Shown: one piece after another, positions 55,797-64,000 of the stretch | Numbering within the stretch: position 1 is the stretch's first letter | How the letters are laid out: every line of letters starts with the position of its first letter | Assembly: GCF_009746715.1 (NCBI RefSeq) | Contig: NZ_VRKW01000016.1 | Span: 1 to 64,000 of the forward strand | DNA from: Ketobacter sp. MCCC 1A13808 | Lineage (GTDB): Bacteria > Pseudomonadota > Gammaproteobacteria > Pseudomonadales > Ketobacteraceae | Length of the DNA: 64,000 nucleotides | Reading direction: 5' to 3' | Translations under genes and position numbers: made by a program | Notes under the pieces: generated by a model | The model's database searches: none | The model's input: only the letters and a program-made list of their open reading frames with translations | What the model was told of the DNA's origin: nothing

Positions 55797-56741
55797 ATGC
55801 CCAGTATTCTTGACTCAGTAGACCAACGTACGCAATTAGTAGGGGAAAACCGCCTGGAGCTGCTGATGTTTCGACTGCAACGGGGCAGTTTATTTGCGCT
55901 GAATGTGTTCAAAATTCAGGAAGTACAAACCCTGCCAAAGTTAACCAACTTACCCCAGAGCCATCCCCATATTGTCGGGGTTACTTATGCCAGAGACCGG
56001 ACGATACCGGTGATTGATCTGAGTGCGGCTATTGGGATGGGCCAGCTCACAGAGCGGGAAAACTGCAACATTATTATTACGGAATACAATCGGTCTGTGC
56101 AGGCGTTTCTGGTGAAGTCGGTGGATCGCATCGTGAATATGAATTGGGAAGAAATCATGCCTCCGCCGAAAGGGGCGGGACGTGCCCATTATCTTACGGC
56201 AATCACCAAATACGATGATCAACTGGTGGAGATCATCGATGTTGAGAAAGTGCTGCAGGAAGTGTCGCCGTTCAATACCCAGGTTAACCCGGAAATTCTG
56301 GATTCGGGAGTGATCTCGCGTTCGACGGGGCTTGAAGTGTTGGCCGTAGATGATTCCAGCGTAGGTCTGGCACAGGTCCGGGAAACCATTAAACAACTGG
56401 GTCTCACCCTGATTTCGGCCAGTGACGGTGCGATGGCACTACGCATGTTGAAACAGTGGGCCGATGAAGGGATTGATGTGCACCGTAAATTAACGATGGT
56501 GATCACGGATGCGGAAATGCCGGAGATGGATGGCTATCGCCTGACACGGGAAATACGAAGTGATCCCCGTTTAAAGGACCTTTATGTGATTTTGCATACT
56601 TCGCTGAGCGGAAGCTTTAACAAAGCCATGGTCGAAAAAGTAGGCTGCAATGATTTCCTGTCCAAGTTCGAGCCGGACAAATTAGCCATGGCAGCCCAGC
56701 AACGGGTACGGGAATACTGTGATCTGTATTCTATAAGCTAG
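55797..56741 (+). CDS. cheV: Chemotaxis adaptor CheV
   Basis: About 314 residues: a CheW-like domain (20-165, LFALNVFKIQEV, HPHIVGVTYARDRTIPVIDLSAAIGM) fused to a response-regulator receiver domain (from about 185, VLAVDDSS) with phosphoacceptor Asp in MVITDAEMPEMDGY. It couples chemoreceptors to CheA and may be tuned by phosphorylation. ATG 55797 chosen; an in-frame GTG at 55785 is possible. It is a stand-alone gene outside any che operon in the window, implying motility elsewhere in the genome. Confidence 0.94.
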   Translation: MPSILDSVDQRTQLVGENRLELLMFRLQRGSLFALNVFKIQEVQTLPKLTNLPQSHPHIVGVTYARDRTIPVIDLSAAIGMGQLTERENCNIIITEYNRSVQAFLVKSVDRIVNMNWEEIMPPPKGAGRAHYLTAITKYDDQLVEIIDVEKVLQEVSPFNTQVNPEILDSGVISRSTGLEVLAVDDSSVGLAQVRETIKQLGLTLISASDGAMALRMLKQWADEGIDVHRKLTMVITDAEMPEMDGYRLTREIRSDPRLKDLYVILHTSLSGSFNKAMVEKVGCNDFLSKFEPDKLAMAAQQRVREYCDLYSIS

Positions 56742-56753
56742 GTACACAGCACC

Positions 56754-57215
56754 TTATTGATCGCAGCAGGGTTCGAAAGCCGCTTTTATTTCATCCATTC
56801 GCGAGCGGTTTTTCCCCATATCACTGTAGCCCACCCGCGATGCCGAGCGGACTTGTACGTTATCCTCGCCTACCAGAAACTCTCCGTCATCCACAAAGCG
56901 CATGAGTTTTGTTGTAAACTCCACATGAATATATTGGTCATCCTGGCTGACAATGCGGGTTCGGGGGTAATTATTGATCGTCTGCACCAATTTATTCTTG
57001 GCCGCTTCTGCGGTGCCGGTGTATTTCAATACCGGATAGAGGTGATCTTCATCGGTGTTGGTAGAGCTGATGCAGTTGGGTTTGTCACCACAGGCCGATA
57101 ACTTATTATTCTCGATGCCCCCGGCTACCGGTTGGGATCCGCATCCGGTCTGCGCGAGAGTGGATGTGAACAACAGTGCTAACCAGGCTAGCCGGTGAGT
57201 GGGTTGAATGGTCAT
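56754..57215 (-). CDS. DUF1499 exported protein
   Basis: 153 residues. An N-terminal signal-like segment (LAWLALLFTSTLAQTGCGS) has a Cys where a lipoprotein would, though the -3 residue (Gln) departs from the lipobox. The DUF1499 core includes ACGDKPNCISSTN, then HPL-like DEDHLYPVLKYTGTAEAAKNKL, YIHVEFTTKLMRFVDDGEFLV and VRSASRVGYSDMGKNRSRMDEI. Function is not known. AAGG precedes the ATG. Confidence 0.88.
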   Translation of the reverse strand: MTIQPTHRLAWLALLFTSTLAQTGCGSQPVAGGIENNKLSACGDKPNCISSTNTDEDHLYPVLKYTGTAEAAKNKLVQTINNYPRTRIVSQDDQYIHVEFTTKLMRFVDDGEFLVGEDNVQVRSASRVGYSDMGKNRSRMDEIKAAFEPCCDQ

Positions 57216-57287
57216 AGAGCGTTACCTTTAATTGCCTGTGATGAGAAAGTCCACATCGTAACGGTTTTTCAACGGATAGAATAGGCT

Positions 57288-57863
57288 ATGGGATTAGAGT
57301 TAAGTACCGCTGCGACAATCCGCAGTTTCATCGGCATCCCATTGACTGAATCCGACCGGCAACTATGCGAAACGCTGGCGGCATCCATGAAATCCCGCGT
57401 ACCGTCTTCAGTGCGCTGGGTGGCAGGCGATAACTTCCATATCACGTTGTTGTTTTTGGGGAATCAATCGCCTGTAGTGCTTGACGCGCTGGCATCACGA
57501 TTATCCCTGACGCTCGCTCAACAGCCGTCGTTCGATTTACACACCAAGCACATCAGCACATTCCCTGACGCGAAATCCGGAATACTGGCTCTGGAGCTGA
57601 GCCCTTGTGCCGAGTTACTTTTGTTAAGGGATAAGATTCAGCAAGCGGCGCTGAAAACAGGTATACGTGATTTCGACTCCCATTCCTCATTCCGGCCACA
57701 CATTACACTGGGTCGGTTTCGTTCAAGAACGGAAACGGGTATTTGTAATACGAAAGCGGCTTGCCAATTCCGCGTGCAATCAGTGGCGTTATTCGAGAGT
57801 GTGACGAGAGCCGGAGGCGCTCAGTATCGGACGAGATTCAAATTTGATTTTTATTCCGATTGA
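57288..57863 (+). CDS. thpR: RNA 2',3'-cyclic phosphodiesterase
   Basis: 191 residues of the 2H phosphoesterase superfamily, with the two catalytic motifs FHITLLFLG (about 48) and RPHITLGRF (about 145) and the family start IRSFIGIPL. It is the ThpR/LigT type that hydrolyses 2',3'-cyclic phosphates at RNA ends. Length is normal. Divergent from the DUF1499 gene; no operon partner. Confidence 0.92.
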   Translation: MGLELSTAATIRSFIGIPLTESDRQLCETLAASMKSRVPSSVRWVAGDNFHITLLFLGNQSPVVLDALASRLSLTLAQQPSFDLHTKHISTFPDAKSGILALELSPCAELLLLRDKIQQAALKTGIRDFDSHSSFRPHITLGRFRSRTETGICNTKAACQFRVQSVALFESVTRAGGAQYRTRFKFDFYSD

Positions 57864-58149
57864 AAACACAGCGGGTTTATCGTTTGAAGCAACGCCGAAC
57901 TTTAATAGTGCTATAAAATTCTGGTCGTTAATATTGAACTAAATTGACATAATCGTTGGTTTTTTGTGAATTAGTACCTGAAATTCTAGGTTTTTTGAAC
58001 TTATTGTTGTAGTAGTATATCGCCGAGTCAGGACGATTTCTGACGTTCCGGCTTGATTGCCAAATCTCTAAATGCATCGCTGAATTCGGTTTCAGCCAGA
58101 GTCCCGATCCGGATTCTATCGAAATATTAGAACTCATTGAGGAAATGGA

Positions 58150-60750
58150 ATGCCTATTTCAGACCGGGCCTGGTCACGCCCCTGCATGTTGCTTTTGCTG
58201 TGCATCCTTTGTTGCAGTCATGCCGTTGCTGCGGATCGTCCGAATATCGTATTTATATTGGTTGATGATGTGGGTTGGGGTGAGGTTTTTCCTGAAAAGC
58301 CAACCACACAGGTGGCTTTGCCTGCGCTCTCATCGCTTGCTTCCCAGGGTATACGGTTCAATGATGCGCACACATCTGCTGCTAAATGTGCTCCGTCCCG
58401 TTACAGTATTCTGACCGGCAATTATCAATGGCGAGGTCTACGCTCGTGGGGTCAATGGAATTATAAAGCCGGGTCACAAGTGCTGGATGGACAGGCGACG
58501 CTCGCCACGCTATTGAAAGGCGCTGGCTATACCAGTTCTTATATAGGCAAGTCCCATCTTGGCGGTCGGTTTTATGAAAAGGGTAAAAACAGCTTACTCT
58601 ACAGTAACGATGATGCAAGAGTAGACTTTGCCCGACCAATGCAGCAGGGTTTTAGATGGCTTGGGTTCGACTATTCTTATGCTTTGTTGCGTGGCATCCA
58701 GGAAAGCCCCTATGCTTATTTTGAGAATGATCTTTTGGTTGGTAATCCGGCGGACCTGATCACTTTTGAAAAAGGGCACTATCCGCATTCACAAATTCTC
58801 AAGTCCGGCCCGGGTCTGCCGGGTTGGAATCAGCGTGATACGGGACCAGAATTACTGAATAAAGCCCTTTCTTTTATCGATTCTCACACTGCCGGCGCAT
58901 CGGCAGCCTCACCTTTCTTTTTGTACTACAACACGCAGGCTGTGCATGGACCTAATATTCCCCCGGATTCTATTAGCGGCAGGAATGTCGCCGGTGTCAG
59001 TGGTATTTCTCCACGGGTTGATATGCTGGTGGAAATCGATGCTGTCGTCGAAGCGGTGACGAACAAGCTACAGTCCCTGGGGCTGCTTGATAACACCATT
59101 ATTATTTTTTCCAGTGATAACGGAGGTCAGCGCCTCCCCAATGAAACCAGTCTCGGACATGATTCTAACGCTGGGTTGCGTGGTGACAAGGGCACTATCT
59201 ATGAAGGCGGGCATCGCGTTCCGCTGATTATTAAATGGGGTAATGGATTCAAAAATTCTTCACTGGCGCCAGGTTCTGGAGTGGACGGGCTGGTTGGTGT
59301 GCAGGATGTTTTTGCGACTCTGGCTGAGTTGTTTGCTATGCCGGTTGACTCCGATGACGCCAGGGACAGTATTTCATTCCTTCCATTGTTACTCGGTCAA
59401 ACGGATAAAAGTTCAAGGATTTCGATGATACACGAGGCCGACGCGCCTGAACGAGGCGCTTCAGACGGAATTAAGGGGCGTCACTTTTCCTATCGTTTTC
59501 AGGATTGGAAATTGGTTTTTAACGATCAGCATAAGCCGGTGGGGTTGTATAAGATCAGTGATGACCTTTTTGAAAGAAATAACCTGGTCCGGGATTCTCG
59601 CTATGCAGGCGTGGTTCAAGATCTGGTCAATAAATTCGAAGACGAGTTTTCAAGTGAGCGCACCTCTGATCCGGTTTCACCTGAGCCACCCATTCCGCCC
59701 GGTCCTTCTGATCCACCTGTGAATAGCGCTCCTCAAGTCAATTTTGTTAGCTCCGGTCCCGGCACCTTGCTGCAGGGGGAGAGGTTGGTTCTGAGTGCCA
59801 CTGCGTCGGATGCTGAGGACGGTGATATTTCTTCCGCGATTCGTTGGTCTTCCAGTTTGGATGGCGATTTAGGAACGGGCAGTTCAATTGATAGAAATGA
59901 TTTAAGTGTGGGGACGCACACACTGACGGTGTCGGTATCGGATTCCGGTGGGTTGAGCCAGCAATCCAGCTTGACCCTGTCGGTGGTTGCCGGTCCAGAT
60001 GGGTTTAGTGATGGATTGGCCAGCATTCAAGATTCATTTATCAACGCCAAGTTTCCGAAGGCCAATTTTGGTTCTGGTAACTTTGTGCGTGTCGATTATC
60101 TAGAGCCCAAAATAAGCTATTTGCAATTTGATTTGGGCGGCTTGGCGGAGTCGATTCAGTCTGCCAGATTAAGTTTGGCTGTGGATCAGGTGGACAAAGA
60201 CGGCACAGTCAGCGTACATCTGATTTCCAGCTCTTGGTCCGAAGGTACCTTAAACGGTAAGAGCTTACCGGAAGTTGATGATGCTGTAGTAACGACCTTC
60301 CGGGTATCGAAACAGGATGTGGGCAAAAGGGTTTCGGTCGATCTTTCTCTCACCGGCATTCAGTGGCAGCAATTTCCGGCCAGTAATTACGGCATTGCCT
60401 TACGTCCGGCGAGTAATGTCAAAGTTTCGTTCAATTCGAAAGAGTCGGGTAATGGCCCCATATTTAAGGTCAGTGCTGATAGTGATCTTATGGATCCTAC
60501 TCCTGGCCCCGGCCCCACTCCTGGCCCGGAACCCGAACCTGAGCCCGAGCCCGAGCCTGGTCCTGACCCCCAGGATCCTGAGCAGCCGGGTGACATAACG
60601 CCGCCCAGAGACGCGGGACCTGATAGTGATGAACCTGAGCCGGCTTCTTCCGGTGGCGGTGGTGGCTCCATGCCATTGGGGCTGATCCTGCTCTACGCAG
60701 TCATGCTGGTTGGTAGGCATCGGAAAAGAGTCCGTTTGCGACTTCAGTGA
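58150..60750 (+). CDS. Secreted modular sulfatase with CBM96/DNRLRE domain and GlyGly-CTERM-like tail
   Basis: 866 residues. A signal peptide (cut near AVA-AD, about 27) leads into a sulfatase domain (30-495) starting PNIVFILVDDVGWGE with the formylglycine motif C80-APSR (KCAPSRYSILTG) and GHDSNAGLRGDKGTIYEGGHRVP. Then a Pro-rich linker, an Ig/cadherin-like domain (about 520-615), a DNRLRE/CBM96-type domain (about 620-775), a PEPEPEPGP linker, and at the C-terminus SGGGGGS, a hydrophobic stretch (PLGLILLYAVMLVG) and a basic end (RHRKRVRLR). That tail is the GlyGly-CTERM signal cut by rhombosortase for surface release. It probably desulfates a carbohydrate polymer outside the cell; substrate unknown. 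GAGGA precedes the ATG. Confidence 0.9.
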   Translation: MPISDRAWSRPCMLLLLCILCCSHAVAADRPNIVFILVDDVGWGEVFPEKPTTQVALPALSSLASQGIRFNDAHTSAAKCAPSRYSILTGNYQWRGLRSWGQWNYKAGSQVLDGQATLATLLKGAGYTSSYIGKSHLGGRFYEKGKNSLLYSNDDARVDFARPMQQGFRWLGFDYSYALLRGIQESPYAYFENDLLVGNPADLITFEKGHYPHSQILKSGPGLPGWNQRDTGPELLNKALSFIDSHTAGASAASPFFLYYNTQAVHGPNIPPDSISGRNVAGVSGISPRVDMLVEIDAVVEAVTNKLQSLGLLDNTIIIFSSDNGGQRLPNETSLGHDSNAGLRGDKGTIYEGGHRVPLIIKWGNGFKNSSLAPGSGVDGLVGVQDVFATLAELFAMPVDSDDARDSISFLPLLLGQTDKSSRISMIHEADAPERGASDGIKGRHFSYRFQDWKLVFNDQHKPVGLYKISDDLFERNNLVRDSRYAGVVQDLVNKFEDEFSSERTSDPVSPEPPIPPGPSDPPVNSAPQVNFVSSGPGTLLQGERLVLSATASDAEDGDISSAIRWSSSLDGDLGTGSSIDRNDLSVGTHTLTVSVSDSGGLSQQSSLTLSVVAGPDGFSDGLASIQDSFINAKFPKANFGSGNFVRVDYLEPKISYLQFDLGGLAESIQSARLSLAVDQVDKDGTVSVHLISSSWSEGTLNGKSLPEVDDAVVTTFRVSKQDVGKRVSVDLSLTGIQWQQFPASNYGIALRPASNVKVSFNSKESGNGPIFKVSADSDLMDPTPGPGPTPGPEPEPEPEPEPGPDPQDPEQPGDITPPRDAGPDSDEPEPASSGGGGGSMPLGLILLYAVMLVGRHRKRVRLRLQ

Positions 60751-60771
60751 GGTGTTATCGGTAGGTTCATA

Positions 60772-60801
60772 CTCCGGGGCGTCAGTGCCCCGGAGCTTTT
60801 G
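60772..60801 (+). terminator. Intrinsic terminator after sulfatase gene
   Basis: CTCCGGGGC (60772-60780) / GCCCCGGAG (60787-60795), a perfect 9-bp GC-rich stem with 6-nt loop, then CTTTTGT. It lies 21 bp after the stop and before the convergent dnaE2 end. The T-tract is short. Confidence 0.75.
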
Positions 60802-60850
60802 TAGCGGAAATGTTTTCTCCGTATTCTTGCAGCTGATTTTTATCTGTGCG

Positions 60851-63800
60851 TCAATGAAAATCCCTGGAATGAGTTTCAAGCTCTCCCAGCAGGTAACTGC
60901 AATCGGTAATTTCTCCGGCAATGACGTGAATCACGCTGCCTTCCCGCTCCACCACACCTTTAATTTTCATCAAACGGGAATGCACCACAGTTGCCCGGTT
61001 ACGTTCTACTAAATCCCGCCACACCACGATATTGCTGTTTCCGGTTTCGTCTTCCAGAGTAATGAAAACCACGCCGGTGGCAGTGCCTGGACGCTGCCGT
61101 CCGGTAACGATACCGGCGATGCGGACAAAACGTTTATGTCCCATGGCATATAGGTCCTGATGTCGTTTGCAGCCTTTCAGATCCGGGTGCTCGCGCAGTA
61201 AGGACATCGGGTGTCGTCCCAAGGTGAGTCCCAGGCTGTGATAATCTTCACTGAGATTGTCGGCTTCGCCAGGGGGGGGCAGCGTGACCGCCGTTTCCCG
61301 TTGTTGCTGTTGCTGTAGCAGTGGTGATTCCTGCTGTAGTCCCTGGGTTTCCCATCGAGCCTGAAAGCGGTGTTGTTGAAAACAGCTAAATGCATCGGCA
61401 TGGGCGAGGGCATCCAGATCCCGTTTATTGAGCTTACAGCGTTGTATTAAGTCTTGTAACGAGCTGAAGGGGTGGTGCTCCCGTTGCAGCAGCAGCGTAT
61501 CGACACCTTGTCGTGACAGGTTCTTCACTAACCTGAAGCCCAGTCGGATGGCTGGCTGTTGCTGGGGTTGCTGCGCCTGGGCATCGCTTTCCAGGCTGTG
61601 GTCCCACTGGCTTTTTAAGGCGTCCACTGCGCGTACTTCTACCTGATGACGTTTGATGTCCTGTACCAGTTGCGATGGTGAATAGAACCCCATGGGTTGG
61701 CTGTTCAGCAGGGCGCAGCAAAAGGCCGCTGGCTCATGGCATTTCAGCCAGGCAGAGGCATAGACCAGTAAAGCAAAACTGGCGGCGTGAGATTCCGGAA
61801 AACCGTATTCACCAAAGCCTCGAATCTGGGAAATAATGCGCCGTGAAAAGTCTTCAGAATAACCACGGGACAATAAACCGTGGGCGAGCTTTGCTTCGTA
61901 GGGTTGTAACTGACCTTTGCGTTTCCAGGCGGCCATGGCGCGGCGTAATTGATCTGCTTCTCCGGCACTGAAGCCCGCAGCCACCATCGCCAACTCAATG
62001 ACCTGTTCCTGAAAAATGGGCACACCCAGGGTGCGTTCCAAGACGTGTCGCACTTCGTCGCTGACATAGTGAACCTGCTCCAGGCCCTGACGCCTTCGCA
62101 GATAGGGGTGCACCATATCCCCCTGAATCGGTCCTGGCCGTACAATGGCCACTTCAATCACCAGATCGTAGAAACAGGCGGGTTTGAGGCGGGGTAGCAT
62201 CGCCATCTGGGCACGGGATTCCACCTGAAACACGCCGACGCTGTCGCCGCGTTGCAGCAGTTCATAGGTTGCCGGGTTTTCCTGCGGCAGAGTGGAGAGC
62301 GTCCAGCGTTGCCCGCGTATTTGTTCGATGAGATCAAAGCTCTTACGAATGGCGCTGAGCATACCCAACCCCAGAACGTCGATTTTCATTAAACTCAAGG
62401 CTTCGATATCGTCTTTATCCCATTGCACTACGGTACGCTCCGGCATGGACGCATTTTCAATGGGCACTAACTGATCCAGTGGCCCGGCGGAAATAATAAA
62501 CCCGCCTACATGCTGCGACAGATGACGAGGGAACCCGAGCAATGTATCCACCAGGGATTTGAAACGCTGAATACGGGGGTTGCGAATATCGATTCCCAAT
62601 TCGGTTAACCGTTGCGGGAGTTGCTCCTGCTTATCCCACCAGGCGATGGATTTCGACAGTTGATCCAGTAACGTTTGATCAAACCCCATGGCTTTACCAA
62701 CATCACGAATCGCACTTTTGATACGGTAAGTGATTAAAGTCGCGGTTAACGCTGCGCGCTGGCGCCCGTATTTACGATAAATAAACTGAATGACTTCTTC
62801 ACGTCGTTCGTGCTCAAAATCCACATCAATATCCGGCGGCTCATTACGTTCTTTGGAAATAAAACGTTCGAACAATAACGAGCTTTTGGCGGGGTCTACT
62901 TCGGTGATAAACAAACAAAAGCATACGGCTGAATTAGCAGCTGAGCCTCTGCCTTGACAGAGAATGTTCTGGCTGCGGGCAAACTGTACAATGTCGTATA
63001 CGGTGAGAAAATAGTATTCGTAATTCAGCTCATTGATCAGTCCCAGTTCTTTTTCCAGTAAACTCCGGACATGGGGTGTTACCCCCTCTGGCCAACGATG
63101 TTGCGCGCCGCTTTCTACTAACCGGCGTAAATAGGATTGCGCGCTGTGGCCGGGTGGAACCACTTCATGAGGGTATTCATAGCGCAGCTCCTGCAGGGAA
63201 AACTGACATAATTGTGTGATCACCTGCGTTTGCTCGATGGCGGCCTGGGGGAAGTAACGTTGTATTTCTTCAACAGGGCGCAGGCTGCTTTCGCGGTTGG
63301 CATGCAATTGAAAACCGGCGCTGTGAATATGGGTGTTGAGGCGGATGGCGGTGACAATATCCTGCAGTGGTTGCCGTGAGGGGTGGTGAGTGTGTACCTG
63401 CCCGCACGCCACCAGCGGTAAACCCAGTTGCAGTGCCAGTTGTTGTCGCTGTCGGCAGCGTTGCTGGTCTTGTGGGTTCAGGTTGTTCTCCAGTCCTATC
63501 CACAGTCGCTGTGGAGCTGCATCCACTAATGCTTGCCGGTGGCTGTTTGCAGACCTGCTTTCTGTAGGTTGGCATTGGCCCAGGGAAGGGAACCAGATAA
63601 ACAGGCATTCGCTCGTCAGGGGGGAAAGATCAGCTAATTTTAATTGGTAGTGCCCCTTTTCAGCCCGGCGGCGAGCCAGGGTGATCAGGGTGCAGAGCTG
63701 CCCGTAAGCGCGGCGGGTAGGGGCCAGTATGACGAAGTGAAAGCCCTCTTCACTGATAAAATCACTGCCGATGATTAAACGAATATCCGGGTGTTGTCGG

Positions 63801-63961
63801 GCTTCGACATGGGCCCGTACTACACCGGCTACGGAGCACTCATCGGTAACGGCAAGACCGGGGTAACCCAGCGCAGAGGCTTGTTTTACCAGTTCTTCCG
63901 GGTGGGATGCGCCTTTCAGGAAACTGAAGTTGGAATAACAATGAAGTTCGGAATATGTCAT
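60851..63961 (-). CDS. dnaE2: Error-prone DNA polymerase DnaE2 (ImuC)
   Basis: About 1036 residues. A PHP domain begins YSELHCYSNFSFLKGASHPEELV, and the C-family polymerase palm has PPDIDVDFEHERREEVIQ (about 375-393) and LMKIDVLGLGMLS (about 525), then a C-terminal OB-fold region (RIAGIVTGRQRPGTATGVVFITLEDE). It is shorter than replicative DnaE and of the ImuC type for translesion synthesis. A TTG at 63979 would add six residues, but ATG 63961 fits the family start. A LexA box lies 22 bp upstream. The imuA/imuB partners are not in the window; they could lie just beyond its right edge. Confidence 0.94.
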   Translation of the reverse strand: MTYSELHCYSNFSFLKGASHPEELVKQASALGYPGLAVTDECSVAGVVRAHVEARQHPDIRLIIGSDFISEEGFHFVILAPTRRAYGQLCTLITLARRRAEKGHYQLKLADLSPLTSECLFIWFPSLGQCQPTESRSANSHRQALVDAAPQRLWIGLENNLNPQDQQRCRQRQQLALQLGLPLVACGQVHTHHPSRQPLQDIVTAIRLNTHIHSAGFQLHANRESSLRPVEEIQRYFPQAAIEQTQVITQLCQFSLQELRYEYPHEVVPPGHSAQSYLRRLVESGAQHRWPEGVTPHVRSLLEKELGLINELNYEYYFLTVYDIVQFARSQNILCQGRGSAANSAVCFCLFITEVDPAKSSLLFERFISKERNEPPDIDVDFEHERREEVIQFIYRKYGRQRAALTATLITYRIKSAIRDVGKAMGFDQTLLDQLSKSIAWWDKQEQLPQRLTELGIDIRNPRIQRFKSLVDTLLGFPRHLSQHVGGFIISAGPLDQLVPIENASMPERTVVQWDKDDIEALSLMKIDVLGLGMLSAIRKSFDLIEQIRGQRWTLSTLPQENPATYELLQRGDSVGVFQVESRAQMAMLPRLKPACFYDLVIEVAIVRPGPIQGDMVHPYLRRRQGLEQVHYVSDEVRHVLERTLGVPIFQEQVIELAMVAAGFSAGEADQLRRAMAAWKRKGQLQPYEAKLAHGLLSRGYSEDFSRRIISQIRGFGEYGFPESHAASFALLVYASAWLKCHEPAAFCCALLNSQPMGFYSPSQLVQDIKRHQVEVRAVDALKSQWDHSLESDAQAQQPQQQPAIRLGFRLVKNLSRQGVDTLLLQREHHPFSSLQDLIQRCKLNKRDLDALAHADAFSCFQQHRFQARWETQGLQQESPLLQQQQQRETAVTLPPPGEADNLSEDYHSLGLTLGRHPMSLLREHPDLKGCKRHQDLYAMGHKRFVRIAGIVTGRQRPGTATGVVFITLEDETGNSNIVVWRDLVERNRATVVHSRLMKIKGVVEREGSVIHVIAGEITDCSYLLGELETHSRDFH

Positions 63962-63983
63962 AAATTTGCTGCCCCGCAATATA

Positions 63984-63999
63984 CTGTAATAATATACAG
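63984..63999 (-). promoter_or_regulatory. LexA (SOS) box upstream of dnaE2
   Basis: CTGTATATTATTACAG on the minus strand: CTG-N10-CAG, matching 14 of 16 positions of the gammaproteobacterial consensus. It is centred about 30 bp before the dnaE2 start codon, in position to block its promoter. Confidence 0.85.
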
Positions 64000-64000
64000 T

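Noticed and set aside
60400-60921. Long minus-strand frame with Arg/Gly-rich repeats
   Set aside because: Antisense to the PEPEPE linker of the sulfatase; the repeats explain the open frame.

Overview
The window reads as the chromosome of a free-living, aerobic, motile gammaproteobacterium. Base composition is about half GC and coding density is high. Several gene strings match the order I recall from Pseudomonas and its relatives: nadK-metallophosphatase-yeaC-pepN, the moxR-DUF58-DUF4381-VWA-VWA/TPR-batD operon, NAD-specific gdhB, then DUF2835-pyrD-rmf-rlmKL. There is no rRNA or other phylogenetic marker, so a Pseudomonadales/Oceanospirillales-type marine or hydrocarbon-associated host (for example near Alcanivorax, Ketobacter or Marinobacter) is an inference only.

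Layout. 1-2.6 kb: an unknown soluble protein, a flavin-dependent NAD(P)H:quinone reductase/nitronate monooxygenase relative, and an orphan Xre/MbcA-type antitoxin-like regulator. 2.6-14.0 kb: an acyclic-terpene utilisation (atu) locus on the minus strand in the order atuA-B-C-D-E-F followed by an atuH-like acyl-CoA ligase, with a divergent TetR regulator and a palindromic candidate operator between regulator and operon. It should take citronellyl/geranyl-CoA through dehydrogenation, biotin-dependent carboxylation, hydration and cleavage. 14.0-17.1 kb: a second TetR regulator, a small hypothetical protein, tRNA-Val(UAC) and tRNA-Asp(GUC) behind a strong promoter, a 26-codon acidic mini-gene whose terminator hairpin is built into its own last codons, and an AraC regulator. 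17.3-27.1 kb: a coiled-coil protein, a D-cysteine desulfhydrase/ACC deaminase-like PLP enzyme, nadK, a metallophosphatase, a membrane EAL protein with a damaged active site, YeaC, a small conserved protein and pepN.

27.5-32.5 kb: DUF1329 protein, YCF48-like beta-propeller and an RND/MMPL transporter, probably an envelope lipid-handling module. 32.5-39.8 kb: the MoxR/Bat operon, tightly overlapping, with a glutamine/aspartate/lysine-rich VWA-TPR protein. 40.1-49.2 kb: the 180-kDa-class NAD-glutamate dehydrogenase, DUF2835, pyrD, rmf and rlmKL, with an unusual row of three hairpins between convergent pyrD and rmf. 49.3-54.8 kb: a membrane/coiled-coil protein with a possible coupled upstream small ORF, divergent from an unrecognised 1370-residue multi-pass membrane protein that overlaps a glutaredoxin-like gene. 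54.8-64 kb: tatD, cheV, a DUF1499 protein, thpR, a modular sulfatase with a CBM96/DNRLRE domain and a GlyGly-CTERM-like tail, and the SOS-type polymerase dnaE2 with its own LexA box at the window edge.

The most unusual items are the 26-residue acidic mini-gene, the 1370-residue membrane protein and its neighbours, the EAL protein with Lys in place of the catalytic Glu, the chimeric sulfatase with a rhombosortase-type tail, and the DUF1329/YCF48/RND trio without an adjacent DUF1302 gene. All function calls come from reading motifs and from recalled family knowledge; no database search was run.
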